47,829 nucleotides of DNA from Arthrobacter sp. Bi26. GTDB lineage: Bacteria; Actinomycetota; Actinomycetes; Actinomycetales; Micrococcaceae. The stretch is from positions 1 to 47,829 of the forward strand of contig NZ_CAKKMF010000031.1 in NCBI RefSeq assembly GCF_918697925.1, given 5' to 3'. Below the pieces are notes generated by a model. The model worked only from the letters and a program-made list of their open reading frames with translations. It made no database searches and was not told the origin of the DNA. Shown here piece by piece: positions 1 to 7,570 of the stretch. The translations under genes were made by a program, and so were the position numbers. Position 1 is the stretch's first letter. Each line of letters begins with the position of its first letter.

Positions 1-344
1 GGTGGACATAATCCCCTTATGCCCAGCCCTTACCGCGAAGAATGAGCATGCCCTCTGCGCCCGTGCCCAGTGGACATTATCCCCCTATGCCCAGTCCTAA
101 CCGCGAAGAATGAGCATGCCCCACGGAGGCTGTCCTGAAGAATGGGCATGCCCCACGGAGGCTGTCCTGAAGAATGGGCATGCCCCACGGATACACCACC
201 GCGGAACGAGCATGCCCTCCGCCGCCCGTGCCCAGTGGACATAATCCCCCTATGCCCAGTCCTGGTCGCGAAGAATGAGCATGTCCCCCGGACCCGCACC
301 GCGGCACGGGCATGTCCTCCGGCCAGGTCCTGCCGGCGGGAAGC
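1..344. repeat. Intergenic repeat cluster (GGGCATGYCC family)
   Basis: No gene is supported here; the stretch is made of related short repeats. A unit reading roughly GTGGACATAATCCCC, then TATGCCCAG, then CGAAGAATGAGCATG occurs near 2-50, 70-118 and 235-284. Further copies of a GRGCATGYCC core follow GAAGAATG or similar words near 112, 144, 176, 208, 276 and 309. The core is palindromic (GGGCATGCCC, GGACATGTCC). ORFs across it on both strands look like by-products of the repeats. The function is unknown. The same family reappears at 1911-2066, on the far side of two genes. Confidence 0.8.
121..190. repeat. 32-bp perfect tandem duplication
   Basis: Two perfect 32-bp copies lie at 121-152 and 153-184, with the start of a third at 185-190. 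Each begins CCACGGAGGCTGTCCTGAAG and ends in the GGGCATGCC core. This is a recent-looking local duplication inside the larger repeat cluster and may vary in copy number between strains. Confidence 0.9.
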
Positions 345-1202
345 CTAGCCGACGGCGCCGGAGCTGAGCGCGGCGCGCAGCTGCCGCACCGCCGTCGCAC
401 CTCCCGCGATGAACCAGTTCAGTCCGTTGACGCGCACGACGTCGGTCGCCCCGCCCGCCGCTTCTACGATGGCCTTCCCGGGCAGCCAGTCCCATTCAGG
501 GCAACTGTGCTGGAACCAGCAGCCGAGCTGCCCGTCCGCCACCCGGCCGAGGTCGCAGGAGCCGGACCCGAACATCCGAAGTGCGGCCGCCGACGTCGCT
601 GCTGCGTGCCAGGGCATGGCACACATTGGATCGGCAAGCCACGTCGGGTGGATGTACGTTGCCGCGCCGAGTTCAGACACCGGGGTGTCAGAACGCCCCG
701 TGCCGCCGGACGCGCTGGGGAGGAATGTGACCAGTTTTTCGCCGTTGAGCGTGGCCGGCCGGGACGTCCCGCCCAGCCAGAGTTTGTCCTCCTCCGGCTG
801 GAAGATGGCGCCGAGCCCTGCACCGGAGGAATCCTTCAGGGCAATGGCCGAGCACCAGTACGTGGATCCGTGCAGGAAGTTGAATGTCCCGTCGACGGGA
901 TCAATGACCCAGGTCCGGCCGCTGCTGCCCGTCACGGAGGCGCCCTCTTCGCCCAAAACAGAGTCGTTGGGCCGGCAGCGCCGAAGCTGTTCCAGCACGT
1001 AGGACTCGGCGGCGTGGTCGGCCGCGGTGACCACGTCCGAGACCGACGTCTTCTGCCTGCCCTCAAGCCCCGCCTGCCGCATCAACAGCGCCAGCGTGCC
1101 GGCCTCGCGGACCAGGGCCTCGGCCAGTTGGTAGTCGTCCAGTGACGGGTCGAGATCTGCGGTGCTGTGCCGGCCAAGCCGGTGTTTTCCTAGTTCGGTC
1201 AC
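345..1202 (-). CDS. Inositol monophosphatase family protein (histidinol-phosphatase-like)
   Basis: A 285-residue metal-dependent phosphatase of the inositol monophosphatase superfamily. The metal/phosphate motif is seen as GEEG (84-87) and IDPVDGTFNF (100-109), and the second signature as EWDW...IVEAAGG (about 236-251). Family members hydrolyse inositol-1-phosphate, fructose-1,6-bisphosphate or, in Actinobacteria, histidinol phosphate (HisN); the substrate cannot be decided here. I chose the GTG at 1202 over a longer ORF because TAGTCT sits 7 nt upstream, a leaderless-type -10 box. The gene ends against the repeat cluster and is divergent from the membrane protein at 1280, with 77 bp between starts. 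Confidence 0.85.
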   Translation of the reverse strand: MTELGKHRLGRHSTADLDPSLDDYQLAEALVREAGTLALLMRQAGLEGRQKTSVSDVVTAADHAAESYVLEQLRRCRPNDSVLGEEGASVTGSSGRTWVIDPVDGTFNFLHGSTYWCSAIALKDSSGAGLGAIFQPEEDKLWLGGTSRPATLNGEKLVTFLPSASGGTGRSDTPVSELGAATYIHPTWLADPMCAMPWHAAATSAAALRMFGSGSCDLGRVADGQLGCWFQHSCPEWDWLPGKAIVEAAGGATDVVRVNGLNWFIAGGATAVRQLRAALSSGAVG

Positions 1203-1279
1203 GCGTTCCAGACTAACGGCGCCCGCTGGCACTGAACAGCCGGCGCGGGATGCTGTGCAGGACGGGCGATAATGGAGCC

Positions 1280-1930
1280 ATGGCCAAGACACCCGCGCAG
1301 CGGATCAAAAAGCACGGCGCTAACGCGGCGGTCCCCCAGCACCATCTCCCGCCGGTGATCAATCCGACCACCAACCGGACACCGCAGAAGGCACAGAGCA
1401 ACAGCACTCTGATTGTGATCGCCGGCGTCGTGGCCAGCCTCTTCCTGTTCTGGTATCTGCACCTCCTCACCCTCAACCAGCTCACGCAATTGTCGGACGG
1501 CCTGGCAATGCCGGACTCGTTGATCGGCGGTTTTGACCAGGGGTTCGTGGAGCAATTGCGCGCGGCCATGGACGCCGACGCCGTGGGCCAGCTGAGCTAC
1601 GTCCACAAAACGGCCGGGACGCTCTTCCCGCTGATCTTTGGCTTCACCTGGCTGCTGCTGATCGGAACCAACGTGGCCCGGAAATCCCTGCGCTGGGCGC
1701 TGTGGTCACTGCCGCTGCTCTTTGCGGCGGTCAGGCTGTGGGGCAACACCGTGATCGATGCAATGATGTCGGCCGGAAACCTCGACGGCGGTCAGGTGGC
1801 CCTGGCGTCCATGCTGACCGTCGCCGGCTGGGTACTCCTGGCGCTGAGCCTCGTCGCCGGCGGTGCGGCCGTATTCCTCGGCCGCAAGGCCTCCGCTGCT
1901 TCCCCTGCCACGGGACATGCCCAGCCTTAG
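1280..1930 (+). CDS. Four-helix hypothetical membrane protein
   Basis: A 216-residue protein I do not recognise. About 45 basic, proline-rich N-terminal residues precede four predicted membrane segments (starting IVIAGVVASLFLFW, then TLFPLIFGFTWLLL, ALWSLPLLFAAVRLW and ASMLTVAGWVLLALSLVAGG). The ATG at 1280 is preferred over an upstream in-frame start at 1250. GATAAT lies 6 nt before it, and GGAG is too close for normal spacing, which suggests a leaderless or near-leaderless message. It is divergent from the inositol-phosphatase-like gene and is followed by the second repeat cluster. No function is proposed. Confidence 0.75.
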   Translation: MAKTPAQRIKKHGANAAVPQHHLPPVINPTTNRTPQKAQSNSTLIVIAGVVASLFLFWYLHLLTLNQLTQLSDGLAMPDSLIGGFDQGFVEQLRAAMDADAVGQLSYVHKTAGTLFPLIFGFTWLLLIGTNVARKSLRWALWSLPLLFAAVRLWGNTVIDAMMSAGNLDGGQVALASMLTVAGWVLLALSLVAGGAAVFLGRKASAASPATGHAQP

Positions 1931-2066
1931 CCGCGGCGGCTGGAGTCTTCCCTTGCACCTGACCTCGGGCGCGGGACATGCCCAGCCTTAAGCCCGGCCG
2001 GCGGACATCTTGCCATTATGTCCAGGGCTCACGTCCAGCGGAGGGCATGTCCACCTCAGCGCAGGG
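1911..2066. repeat. Second intergenic cluster of the GGGCATGYCC repeat family
   Basis: The word CGGGACATGCCCAGCCTTA occurs twice, overlapping the 3' end of the preceding gene and again near 1971-1990. It is followed by GCGGACAT...ATGTCCAG near 2003-2024 and GAGGGCATGTCC near 2041-2052. These share the palindromic core of the cluster at 1-344. The stretch separates the membrane protein gene (+) from the TPR gene (-), so it lies between convergent 3' ends. Confidence 0.7.
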
Positions 2067-3089
2067 TCAGGGCACGTCGTTCAGGAATTCAAGGGCCTGC
2101 TCCGCACGTTGCGGGGCTCCTGATTTCTCAAAGTGGTCGGCGGCTTCCATCAAGTACTTCCGGGCCTCGGCCCGGTTTCCCAAGGCGGCGTGGGACCGGC
2201 CCAGCAACAGAAATACCTCGCCCAGAATTTGCGGTGATGTTTTCTCGGGGACCGGGAAGATGCTTTCGAGGGTGTCGACCGCCGCTTTTTGGTCCCCGGC
2301 AAGGAAATTCCAGTGTCCGCGGTTTAGTTTGAGCAGTACGTGATCTTCCTCAGTGCCGCCAATGACGTCGGTGGCCAGCTCAGCGCGTTCGATGCAGCGC
2401 AGGGTGTCCGCGTCCGCAACATCGGCTGCGAGCCGCATGGCCGCGGACGCCTTGTTGAATTTTGCCCAGACAGTGAGGTTTCGGGCCGGTGAAAAGGTGG
2501 CAGCGGCGAGCTCGTGATAGTGGAGCCCCTCGGCGACTTTGCTGCAAAGGAATGCGACGTTTCCAATGACCCAGTACGCCTTACCTACGATTTGGTCATC
2601 AACTTCGCCCGAAATGATGTCGGCCATGACGAGGCTTTCCGCCCACGCTTCGTCAAGCCTACCGCTGTCGGCGAGAGCCGCAATGAGGGCCTGCCGGGCC
2701 TTGACCGCGATTTCTACGTCGTCCTCGTCGTCCATGAGGTCCGCAGCGATCCTGGCCTCATCGGCGGCCTCTTCGAGCAGACCCATGCCCCGTCGGGTCA
2801 GGGCCAGGAGGATATGTACCTGGGCCTGGAGCTGCAGGTTCCCGTCCCGGGGTTCAGCAATCAATGTGGCGGCAAGTTCCGCGCAAGCTTCAATTTCTCC
2901 GGCGGCAATGAGGCTCTCGGCCCGGAACAACGTCATGTGCCACCACGAAGACGAATCACCTTCGGCACTGGCAATGTCTGCCGCCGCCTGCGCGGCATTC
3001 GCGGCCTCGCGGAAGTCGTGGCTGGACCGGAACTCGCGCGCCTGCAGCTCTGCAGCGGCGTACGAGGGTGAAACGGAGCTTTGTTGCAT
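2067..3089 (-). CDS. TPR-repeat protein, divergent to an exported WW peptide
   Basis: A 340-residue, Ala/Leu/Glu-rich helical protein with tetratricopeptide-like repeats over most of its length; the last is clear (LLGRSHAALGNRAEARKYL, then FEKSGAPQRAEQALEFL). No helix-turn-helix, signal peptide or membrane segment is visible, so it is probably cytosolic and binds a protein or peptide. I chose the ATG at 3089 because GATAAT lies 6 nt upstream and the 34-residue extension of the longer ORF looks non-coding. It is divergent from the small exported peptide gene at 3307, with a 217-bp gap. TPR-only folds include peptide receptors such as Rap, but also many generic scaffolds. The function is unproven. 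Confidence 0.8.
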   Translation of the reverse strand: MQQSSVSPSYAAAELQAREFRSSHDFREAANAAQAAADIASAEGDSSSWWHMTLFRAESLIAAGEIEACAELAATLIAEPRDGNLQLQAQVHILLALTRRGMGLLEEAADEARIAADLMDDEDDVEIAVKARQALIAALADSGRLDEAWAESLVMADIISGEVDDQIVGKAYWVIGNVAFLCSKVAEGLHYHELAAATFSPARNLTVWAKFNKASAAMRLAADVADADTLRCIERAELATDVIGGTEEDHVLLKLNRGHWNFLAGDQKAAVDTLESIFPVPEKTSPQILGEVFLLLGRSHAALGNRAEARKYLMEAADHFEKSGAPQRAEQALEFLNDVP

Positions 3090-3306
3090 GTCCCAATTAT
3101 CCGTTGCCGCGGGAGCGGAAACGAACAAACCGCGCAAGCAAGACCTGCGCAGTATTGACTCAGGACTTCCGCAGCTTCGCGCGAATATCACGAATCCGCT
3201 CGCAGCGGAACGAATTGTTACCCAACGGCGTGTCGTTTGGCCCTATACTAAATCTGCACCACAAGTCACACGCGTCACATCAGCCTCTTACGTATCAGGA
3301 GTCCTT

Positions 3307-3456
3307 ATGAAGAAGACCCTTGCAACACTCCTCGTCGCCGGTGCGCTGGCAGCCGCGGGCATGTCCGCCTCCGCAGCGATTTCTGCTGCAGCCGACACCT
3401 CCGGCCAGAGCTCCGTCGCCGCTATCGGTTGGTGGCCGGACTCCATCAAGAAGTAA
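3307..3456 (+). CDS. Small exported peptide, 49 aa, C-terminal GWWPD motif
   Basis: A complete short gene. The start is well supported: AGGAG lies 6 nt before ATG. The product has a textbook signal peptide (MKK, hydrophobic LATLLVAGALAAAG, then an A-S-A cleavage site at 21-23). This would leave a mature part of about 26 residues ending IGWWPDSIKK. A strong hairpin follows the stop, so it is probably its own transcript. Its nearest neighbour is the divergent TPR gene. I do not recognise the family. The paired tryptophans near the C-terminus recall streptococcal WW-type pheromones, but the similarity is only a motif. It could also be a wall-associated or secreted peptide with another role. Confidence 0.75.
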   Translation: MKKTLATLLVAGALAAAGMSASAAISAAADTSGQSSVAAIGWWPDSIKK

Positions 3457-3474
3457 CGGAGACTGCTTTGACAG

Positions 3475-3510
3475 GCGGCGGGTGCTGGAAGTGATTCCAG
3501 CACCCGCCGC
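3475..3510. terminator. Bidirectional hairpin terminator
   Basis: A perfect 16-bp inverted repeat (GCGGCGGGTGCTGGAA, loop GTGA, TTCCAGCACCCGCCGC) lies between the converging 3' ends of the exported peptide gene (+) and the GGDEF-EAL gene (-). There is no clear T-run, which is common for actinobacterial terminators. Confidence 0.8.
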
Positions 3511-3545
3511 TGCTTAACTTCCGAAAATAACCATCAAGACCGGCG

Positions 3546-5078
3546 CTAAGAACCGAATTTACCCCGGTTGATCAGCGCCATAATCTCCTCGGCCGGTGCC
3601 GGCCGGCCGAAATAGTAGCCCTGGCCGCTGCCGCAGCCCATCTCCCGGAGCACATCGGCTTGCTCCACCGTCTCGATGCCCTCGGCCAACGCTTTGAGGC
3701 CGCAGGCGTGAATGAGGTGCAGCACCGCGGCCACAAAGTCCCGCTGTTGCTCGTCGGCACCGAGGCCGCTGATCAGGCTTCGATCGATCTTGACCACGTT
3801 CACCGGCAGCTTGCGCAGGTAGCTAATGGAGGAATAGCCGGTCCCGAAGTCATCGATTTCAAGCTGCACGCCGAGGCGCCGCAGGCCGTTGAGCGAATAC
3901 TGGTCGACGTCCCCGCCGTTGACGGCCATAGACTCCGTCAGCTCCACGATCAGGTTTGATGCGTCGACGCCGGTTTCCCTGAGGATGTCGCGCACGTGTT
4001 CGATCAGTTCGAGATTCTGAAGTTCGGTGGTGGAAATGTTGACGCGGACGTTGAACGCGCTGTCCACCTGCAGATCCTGCTGCCATTTGCGCAATTGACG
4101 CACGGAATTGCGCAGTACCCAGTGGCCCAGGTCCACAATCATGCCGGTTTCCTCGGCCAGGGGAATGAACTGGTCCGGCATGAGGAGACCACGCTCCGGG
4201 TGATTCCACCGGACCAGCGCCTCGACGCCCTCGATCCGGCCCGAGGCGAGGTCCACCACCGGCTGGTAGTGCAGGGTCAGCTGGTCCTGCCGGATCGCTT
4301 CGCGCATTTCCGTGACCATGACGCTCTGCAACCGGCGGGCGTACAGCAGGGCCGGTTCGAACACTTTGATGCTGCCGTGCGGCTGGGCCTTGGCCGCGTA
4401 CATGGCGGTGTCGGCCTCCATGACCAGGTCGTCCACGGACTGGCCAGGTTCCGCGATCCGCAGGCCGATGCTCGTTCCGCACGTGATTTTCAGGTCCCCG
4501 ACGGCGAGGCTCTCGCTGAGCGCCGTGAGGATCCTGTTCGCCACCCTGCGTGCCCTGACCAGATTGGACTTCGGCAGCATGACGGCGAATTCGTCGCCGC
4601 CGAGGCGCGCCACAGTATCCGTTTCGCGGACGGCGTCCTGGAGCCGGCGTGCGATGACCCGCAGCACGTCGTCGCCGGCGCTGTGCCCGAGCGTGTCGTT
4701 GATGCCTTTGAAGGAATCGAGATCGAGAATCAGCAGTGCCGGGGGCATCTCGCCGCGCGAGGACTCCGCCAGGGCATGGCTCAGGGCCGAGTTCAGTGCC
4801 GTCCGGTTGGCCAGTTGGGTCAGGGGGTCGGTGAGCGCCATGCGTTCGAGTTCCACCTGCGCCGCTCGCAGCATGGCCGTACGGCTTTCGACCCGCTCCT
4901 CCAGCTCCTGGTATATGGTCTGCAGGTCATCGGCCATCAGGTTGATTCCGGCAATGACGGCGGCGACGTCGTCGCGGGCTCCGGAATGCGGGATCCTGGT
5001 GCTCAGATCGCCTCCGGCGATCCGCACGATGCCTTCTACGAGGGCGTGCAGCCTGGGGTCCGGCGCCTCATTCTTCAC
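3546..5078 (-). CDS. GGDEF-EAL cyclic-di-GMP enzyme with N-terminal HAMP-like region
   Basis: A 510-residue soluble protein. Residues 1-75 resemble a HAMP/coiled-coil linker without a membrane segment. A GGDEF domain follows (about 76-240; GGDEF at 160-164) with an intact inhibitory I-site RxxD (RETD, 151-154). Then comes an EAL domain (about 250-505; EAL at 286-288, DDFGTG present). Both catalytic signatures are intact, so it may make and degrade c-di-GMP. Its start overlaps the stop of the STAS-like gene by 11 bp, implying translational coupling and perhaps control of the enzyme by that protein. The output cannot be read from this window. Confidence 0.93.
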   Translation of the reverse strand: MKNEAPDPRLHALVEGIVRIAGGDLSTRIPHSGARDDVAAVIAGINLMADDLQTIYQELEERVESRTAMLRAAQVELERMALTDPLTQLANRTALNSALSHALAESSRGEMPPALLILDLDSFKGINDTLGHSAGDDVLRVIARRLQDAVRETDTVARLGGDEFAVMLPKSNLVRARRVANRILTALSESLAVGDLKITCGTSIGLRIAEPGQSVDDLVMEADTAMYAAKAQPHGSIKVFEPALLYARRLQSVMVTEMREAIRQDQLTLHYQPVVDLASGRIEGVEALVRWNHPERGLLMPDQFIPLAEETGMIVDLGHWVLRNSVRQLRKWQQDLQVDSAFNVRVNISTTELQNLELIEHVRDILRETGVDASNLIVELTESMAVNGGDVDQYSLNGLRRLGVQLEIDDFGTGYSSISYLRKLPVNVVKIDRSLISGLGADEQQRDFVAAVLHLIHACGLKALAEGIETVEQADVLREMGCGSGQGYYFGRPAPAEEIMALINRGKFGS

Positions 5079-5637
5079 GGGTGTACTGCCTTAACCATTC
5101 GACGGCCGCGGATTCTGAGGTGAAGAACTGCGCGGGGATCGTCTCGCTTCTGGACCGCAGGAGATAGTGGGCAATAACCCGGTCCACGGGGCTCTCGCCC
5201 ACCAGGGCGAACGCTGTCGCCGCTATGGAACCGCTGTAGACCCGCCGCGCCTCAATACTGACACCGACGACGCCGGTGATCACCAGGAGCACCGGCATCC
5301 GCCGTCCCGCGGCGAGCGTACGGACGGTGTCACCGGCGATGCGCGCCTCCGGACCCTCGATCTCCTCGTTGGCGGGCAGCAGGACCTCGATGATTCCGCC
5401 GTCGATCATCCGTACGCCAATGGCACGGGCCGCGGCGCCGTCAACACCACCGTCCACATCACGGTCCGCGAAGGCCCCGTCGATCGCCCGGGGCGCGGCC
5501 ACAGCCGCCACTCCCAGGCCAGCGCCGGCTGCGGCACCGGCTGCCTTGTCCGGCAGCTGTCCGTCTGGCAGCTGTCCGTCTGGCAGCTGTCCGTCTGGCA
5601 GCCGCCCCTCGGGCCCGGCCAGGGCCTCGAGCGTCAT
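5068..5637 (-). CDS. STAS/SpoIIAA-like domain protein with repeat-bearing N-terminus
   Basis: A 189-residue protein. About 75 low-complexity N-terminal residues include three PDGQL repeats. They precede a domain of about 110 residues (from RMIDGGIIEVLLP to WLRQYTREE) that resembles the STAS/SpoIIAA-like proteins often seen in Arthrobacter. It ends inside the GGDEF-EAL gene and begins at an ATGA overlap with the gene upstream, so three genes form one coupled unit. A later start near the VRM at residues 74-76 is possible, which would make the repeats untranslated. A role in sensing or partner-switching for the c-di-GMP enzyme is inference. Confidence 0.75.
   Translation of the reverse strand: MTLEALAGPEGRLPDGQLPDGQLPDGQLPDKAAGAAAGAGLGVAAVAAPRAIDGAFADRDVDGGVDGAAARAIGVRMIDGGIIEVLLPANEEIEGPEARIAGDTVRTLAAGRRMPVLLVITGVVGVSIEARRVYSGSIAATAFALVGESPVDRVIAHYLLRSRSETIPAQFFTSESAAVEWLRQYTREE
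5552..5602. repeat. 15-bp in-frame tandem repeat
   Basis: Three perfect copies of GGCAGCTGTCCGTCT plus a decayed fourth. They lie in the coding strand of the STAS-like gene, encode repeated PDGQL, and can gain or lose copies without shifting frame. Confidence 0.9.
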
Positions 5638-5897
5638 CGCACCGCAATTCGACGGCGGCGGCCGGTGGAGCCCCGGAGGTCACGGTTCAGCCGTCGGTCG
5701 CCGTGGTAAGGAATCGTTTCCCCGTCGACTTCCTCGCTTGTCTTGGCAATCACGGGGCGCTCCTTCACTTTCTTGGGCCGGGAACTGACATACACGGAAC
5801 GCCCCTCGGCGCCCCGTTGCAGGCGCCTGATCGCAACCTTCTGTTCGGTTGTCACGCTCTCCGCATCCAAGCGCGGCAAGACAAGCTGCTCTGGCAT
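5634..5897 (-). CDS. Small basic hypothetical protein, first gene of the c-di-GMP unit
   Basis: An 87-residue protein (MPEQLVLPRL...) with a strongly basic C-terminus (RRLNRDLRGS, then RRRRIAVR). I do not recognise it. The start at 5897 is preferred because GGGGA lies just upstream; a longer start at 5990 has no ribosome binding site but would add 31 residues. Its stop overlaps the ATG of the STAS-like gene as ATGA, strong evidence that it is translated. It may bind nucleic acid or an acidic partner, given its charge, but nothing more can be said. Confidence 0.6.
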   Translation of the reverse strand: MPEQLVLPRLDAESVTTEQKVAIRRLQRGAEGRSVYVSSRPKKVKERPVIAKTSEEVDGETIPYHGDRRLNRDLRGSTGRRRRIAVR

Positions 5898-6040
5898 TCG
5901 TCCCCATAAGACTGCAAAGTCGGCATACTGGCGTGCGCCGACGGCAAATCCCGCACGCCCGCACCGGAATGTTCCGGTGAGTGCCCTCATGATAATGCAA
6001 GCTCAGACGGTTGCCAGTTATCAGACACACCGGAAATGCC

Positions 6041-6850
6041 TCAGCGGGCCTGGGCCCGGGCCAGCTTGCGCACTGTGCGTTCGTGCTGGACCCGCTGGGC
6101 GATGACCAGTCCGGCCGCGGCGATGCCAAGCGTTATGGGGTAGCCCATGAGTCGCTCCAGGGCGCCGGGTTCCGGCACGTGCATGCCCGTCAGGCCGCCC
6201 GCAATGAGCGCCGCCAGGGACACGGCGCCGCAGGCAAGAATGAACCACCCGAGCGGCGTCTGCCGCAGCCAAAGCCAACCGAGGACCAGGAGCGCCAGGG
6301 CACCGGCCGCGAAGTACATCAGGGCGCCGGCCACGTGCCAGGCTGATCCCGTGTCTTCAGGCACCAGCCCCACGATGACCGTTCCGGCCCCGGCGGTGCC
6401 GGTCAGCAGCCGTGCGGCGCCTGCTGCCACCGCTCCCGCGCCCCAGCCCGCCCGGCCGTGCGCCCGGGCAGCCATCCGGCCCGGCATCCGGCCGCGCCTG
6501 AGGGGCACGCCGGGCCGCGCGGCACAGCACAGAAGCGCAGAGCCGAGCAGGAGCGCACCGACCACCATGCCAAGGCCCTGGACCACAAAGGACGCGTTCA
6601 TCAGCAGATGCGCCGGCGAGCAAACGTCCCGGCCGTCGAAATCCCCGCACGCCAAAGCACCGAGGTCGCTGATGTAGCCGGTGCGGCGGCTGTATGGTTC
6701 CGCTCCCGCCCAGGCGCCGATCACAGCCGCCTCCGCCACGAAATACTGCAGCACGCTCAGCTTCGCCAGGGCCCCGACGTAAAACCGGGTCGCGGCCACA
6801 TCCGGGTAGTAGAGGGCTCCGGCGGAAAGCTCGGTGGTTCCTGCAGTCAT
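6041..6850 (-). CDS. DUF998 family membrane protein
   Basis: A 269-residue integral membrane protein with the DUF998 pattern. It has a first helix near VLQYFVAEAAVIGAW, an outer loop with two cysteines (ACGDFDGRDVC) followed by SPAHLLMNASFVVQG, then several further hydrophobic helices and a basic tail. The family has no established biochemical role. The ATG at 6850 is chosen over 6928 because TACGCT sits 6 nt before it, a leaderless-type -10 box. It is divergent from the tRNA-Arg gene. Confidence 0.8.
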   Translation of the reverse strand: MTAGTTELSAGALYYPDVAATRFYVGALAKLSVLQYFVAEAAVIGAWAGAEPYSRRTGYISDLGALACGDFDGRDVCSPAHLLMNASFVVQGLGMVVGALLLGSALLCCAARPGVPLRRGRMPGRMAARAHGRAGWGAGAVAAGAARLLTGTAGAGTVIVGLVPEDTGSAWHVAGALMYFAAGALALLVLGWLWLRQTPLGWFILACGAVSLAALIAGGLTGMHVPEPGALERLMGYPITLGIAAAGLVIAQRVQHERTVRKLARAQAR

Positions 6851-6938
6851 GCCAAGAGCGTAGTACGCGCGCTCACCTTGTATGCTTATATCCGTGTCCG
6901 ACCGGACCGGCCCCCTGGCCGCCCGCACGCGGATGCCC

Positions 6939-7011
6939 GCCCTCGTAGCTCAGTGGATAGAGCACGGCTCTCCTAAAGCCGGTGTCGTTGGTTCGATTCC
7001 AATCGAGGGCA
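6939..7011 (+). tRNA. tRNA-Arg (anticodon CCU)
   Basis: A 73-nt cloverleaf. The acceptor arms GCCCTCG and CGAGGGC pair and are followed by discriminator A. The anticodon stem CGGCT/AGCCG holds the loop CTCCTAA with CCT at 6972-6974, and the T-arm contains GGTTCGATTCC. CCA is not encoded. It reads AGG codons. The next gene begins only 2 nt after the tRNA 3' end. Confidence 0.96.
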
Positions 7012-7012
7012 C

Positions 7013-7570
7013 TTGAACATTCCTGCCCCGGACGAAACCCCGGACACGGGTCCGGGCTTTGACCTCCGCGCCTACCTGCGCGGCTCCTGGTCCGTCGACC
7101 GCACCCTGCTGGACCGCAGCACCGGGACCAGCGGAACCTTCACCGGCGTCGTACGCTTCACGGCCAACGACGACGGCGGCCTGTTGTGGCGTGAAGACGG
7201 CACCGCGCGCTGGACATCCGTGGGCGGCGCGCCGTTCACCGGGCCGGCGAGCCGGGAATATCTGTTGCAGCCGGCAGACACGCCCGATGTCTTGGACGTG
7301 TACTTCCCGGACGGCCGCCCGTTCCACCGCATGGGCTTTGCCGGGGAGGCCAACCAGGACGTGCACTGGTGCGACCCTGACACCTACCGCGTGACCTACA
7401 GGTTTCTCGGGCCGGACGAATGCGGCTACCGCTGGGACGTCACCGGGCCCGCCAAAAACCAGCTGCTGGAGTCCGTCCTGCACCGGCTGGCGGCAGGACC
7501 AGACGAAGCACCCGACGCAGCAGGCGACGTAGCACCTTACGCCGCTCCGGACGCAAGGCGGGCTGAGTGA
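7013..7570 (+). CDS. DUF6314 family protein
   Basis: A 185-residue soluble protein resembling the DUF6314 family (RGSWSVDRTLLDR near the start; GFAGEANQDVHWCDPDTY and YRWDVTGPAKNQ later). The function is unknown. The only plausible start is the TTG at 7013, which begins 2 nt after the tRNA-Arg 3' end; upstream in frame lies a stop inside the tRNA. There is no room for a ribosome binding site outside the tRNA. Processing of a joint transcript would therefore leave an almost leaderless mRNA. Its stop overlaps the GTG of the NUDIX gene (GTGA), so the two are coupled. Confidence 0.8.
   Translation: MNIPAPDETPDTGPGFDLRAYLRGSWSVDRTLLDRSTGTSGTFTGVVRFTANDDGGLLWREDGTARWTSVGGAPFTGPASREYLLQPADTPDVLDVYFPDGRPFHRMGFAGEANQDVHWCDPDTYRVTYRFLGPDECGYRWDVTGPAKNQLLESVLHRLAAGPDEAPDAAGDVAPYAAPDARRAE

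Noticed and set aside
1..344. CRISPR array
   Set aside because: Repeat units differ in sequence and spacing, there are no regular unique spacers, and no cas genes are present.
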